64,000 bases of DNA from Planococcus beigongshangi (GTDB taxonomy: Bacteria > Bacillota > Bacilli > Bacillales_A > Planococcaceae), in NCBI RefSeq assembly GCF_016820495.1, contig NZ_JADHDU010000001.1:310257-374256 (forward strand). Reading direction: 5' to 3'. Positions 63,830 to 64,000 of the stretch are shown one piece after another. Numbering within the stretch: position 1 is the stretch's first letter; each line of letters begins with the position of its first letter. A model generated the notes under the pieces. The model was not told the DNA's origin and did not search any database. It was given only the letters and a program-made list of their open reading frames with translations. The position numbers and the translations under genes were made by a program.

Positions 63830-64000
63830 TTGTCTTATCAATTACGAAAAAACTTTAAGCTGTTCACCTTGAATTCCAACCCAGAGCTTGCTGCAGAGAT
63901 TGCGGACCACCTTGGCTGCCAGCTTGGAAAAAGCTCCATCACCCGTTTCAGTGACGGGGAAGTACAGATCAACATTGAAGAAAGTGTCCGCGGAGCGGAT
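63830..64000 (+). CDS. prs: Ribose-phosphate pyrophosphokinase, 5' end only
   Basis: The frame starts at TTG 63830, preceded by GGAGGGGG, and runs off the window after 57 codons. [19 protein letters not shown] and [20 protein letters not shown] match the N-terminus of PRPP synthase, which supplies PRPP for nucleotide, His and Trp synthesis. The usual neighbours (glmU, spoVG, purR) are absent upstream, so it may be a second paralogue. The ATP and ribose-phosphate sites lie outside the window. Confidence 0.88.
   Translation, partial: MSYQLRKNFKLFTLNSNPELAAEIADHLGCQLGKSSITRFSDGEVQINIEESVRGAD

Overview
The window looks like chromosome of a low-to-moderate GC Firmicute of the order Bacillales, most probably the Planococcaceae (Planococcus / Planomicrobium / Sporosarcina type). 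The signs are strong GGAGG ribosome-binding sites with frequent GTG and TTG starts, a ComK homologue, a LytR-CpsA-Psr protein, a DegU-like regulator, an LPKTG surface protein beside a sortase, SLH domains, and the hom-thrC-thrB order. The genus is an inference.

Layout. 1-5.7 kb: tail of a surface protein with Ig-like domains, a small unknown gene, an LCP wall-polymer transferase, a membrane-anchored Ser/Gly-rich protein, dense hairpins and a 178-bp tandem repeat, then a CapC/YwqE-type phosphatase. 5.9-26.4 kb: a complete Wzx/Wzy capsule locus: chain-length/kinase pair, CapD-type dehydratase, DegT aminotransferase, PglC-type priming transferase, GNAT, a second PLP enzyme, a FemAB-like protein, four glycosyltransferases, an EpsG-like polymerase, CapE-CapF-CapG (UDP-L-FucNAc), a UDP-sugar dehydrogenase and a flippase. 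From about 11.2 to 26.4 kb the DNA is clearly AT-richer than its flanks, as expected of an exchangeable serotype cassette.

26.5-32.5 kb: a possible MITE, two copies (one truncated) of a zinc-ribbon protein, a broken comM holding a 119-bp hairpin-rich insertion, a REP-associated tyrosine transposase (RAYT), a VanZ-like protein and comK. 33.7-39.1 kb: diacetyl/acetoin reductase and an operon of two repetitive surface proteins plus a sortase. 39.5-55.2 kb: alanine/Na+ symporter, NERD protein, formate-THF ligase, MMPL exporter with its TetR regulator, SLH-CAP protein, BCCT transporter and a DegU-like regulator whose phospho-acceptor Asp is Glu. 55.7-64 kb: galU, aspartokinase divergent from hom-thrC-thrB, an alpha/beta hydrolase, small unknown genes and the start of a prs-like gene.

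The most unusual signal is a composite repeat family in at least nine intergenic regions between 32.5 and 55.6 kb. Each has a GCTTTTCGC/GCGAAAAGC hairpin, a G-rich spacer, a palindromic head (GGCGGATATCCGCC) and a variable number of exact 20-bp units (consensus ATATCCGCCGATGAGAAAAT). All nine loci point the same way whatever the direction of the neighbouring genes, and unit lengths in the largest locus differ in steps of 20 bp. I do not recognise this as a named element. Long reading frames across it are artefacts of stop-free repeats.
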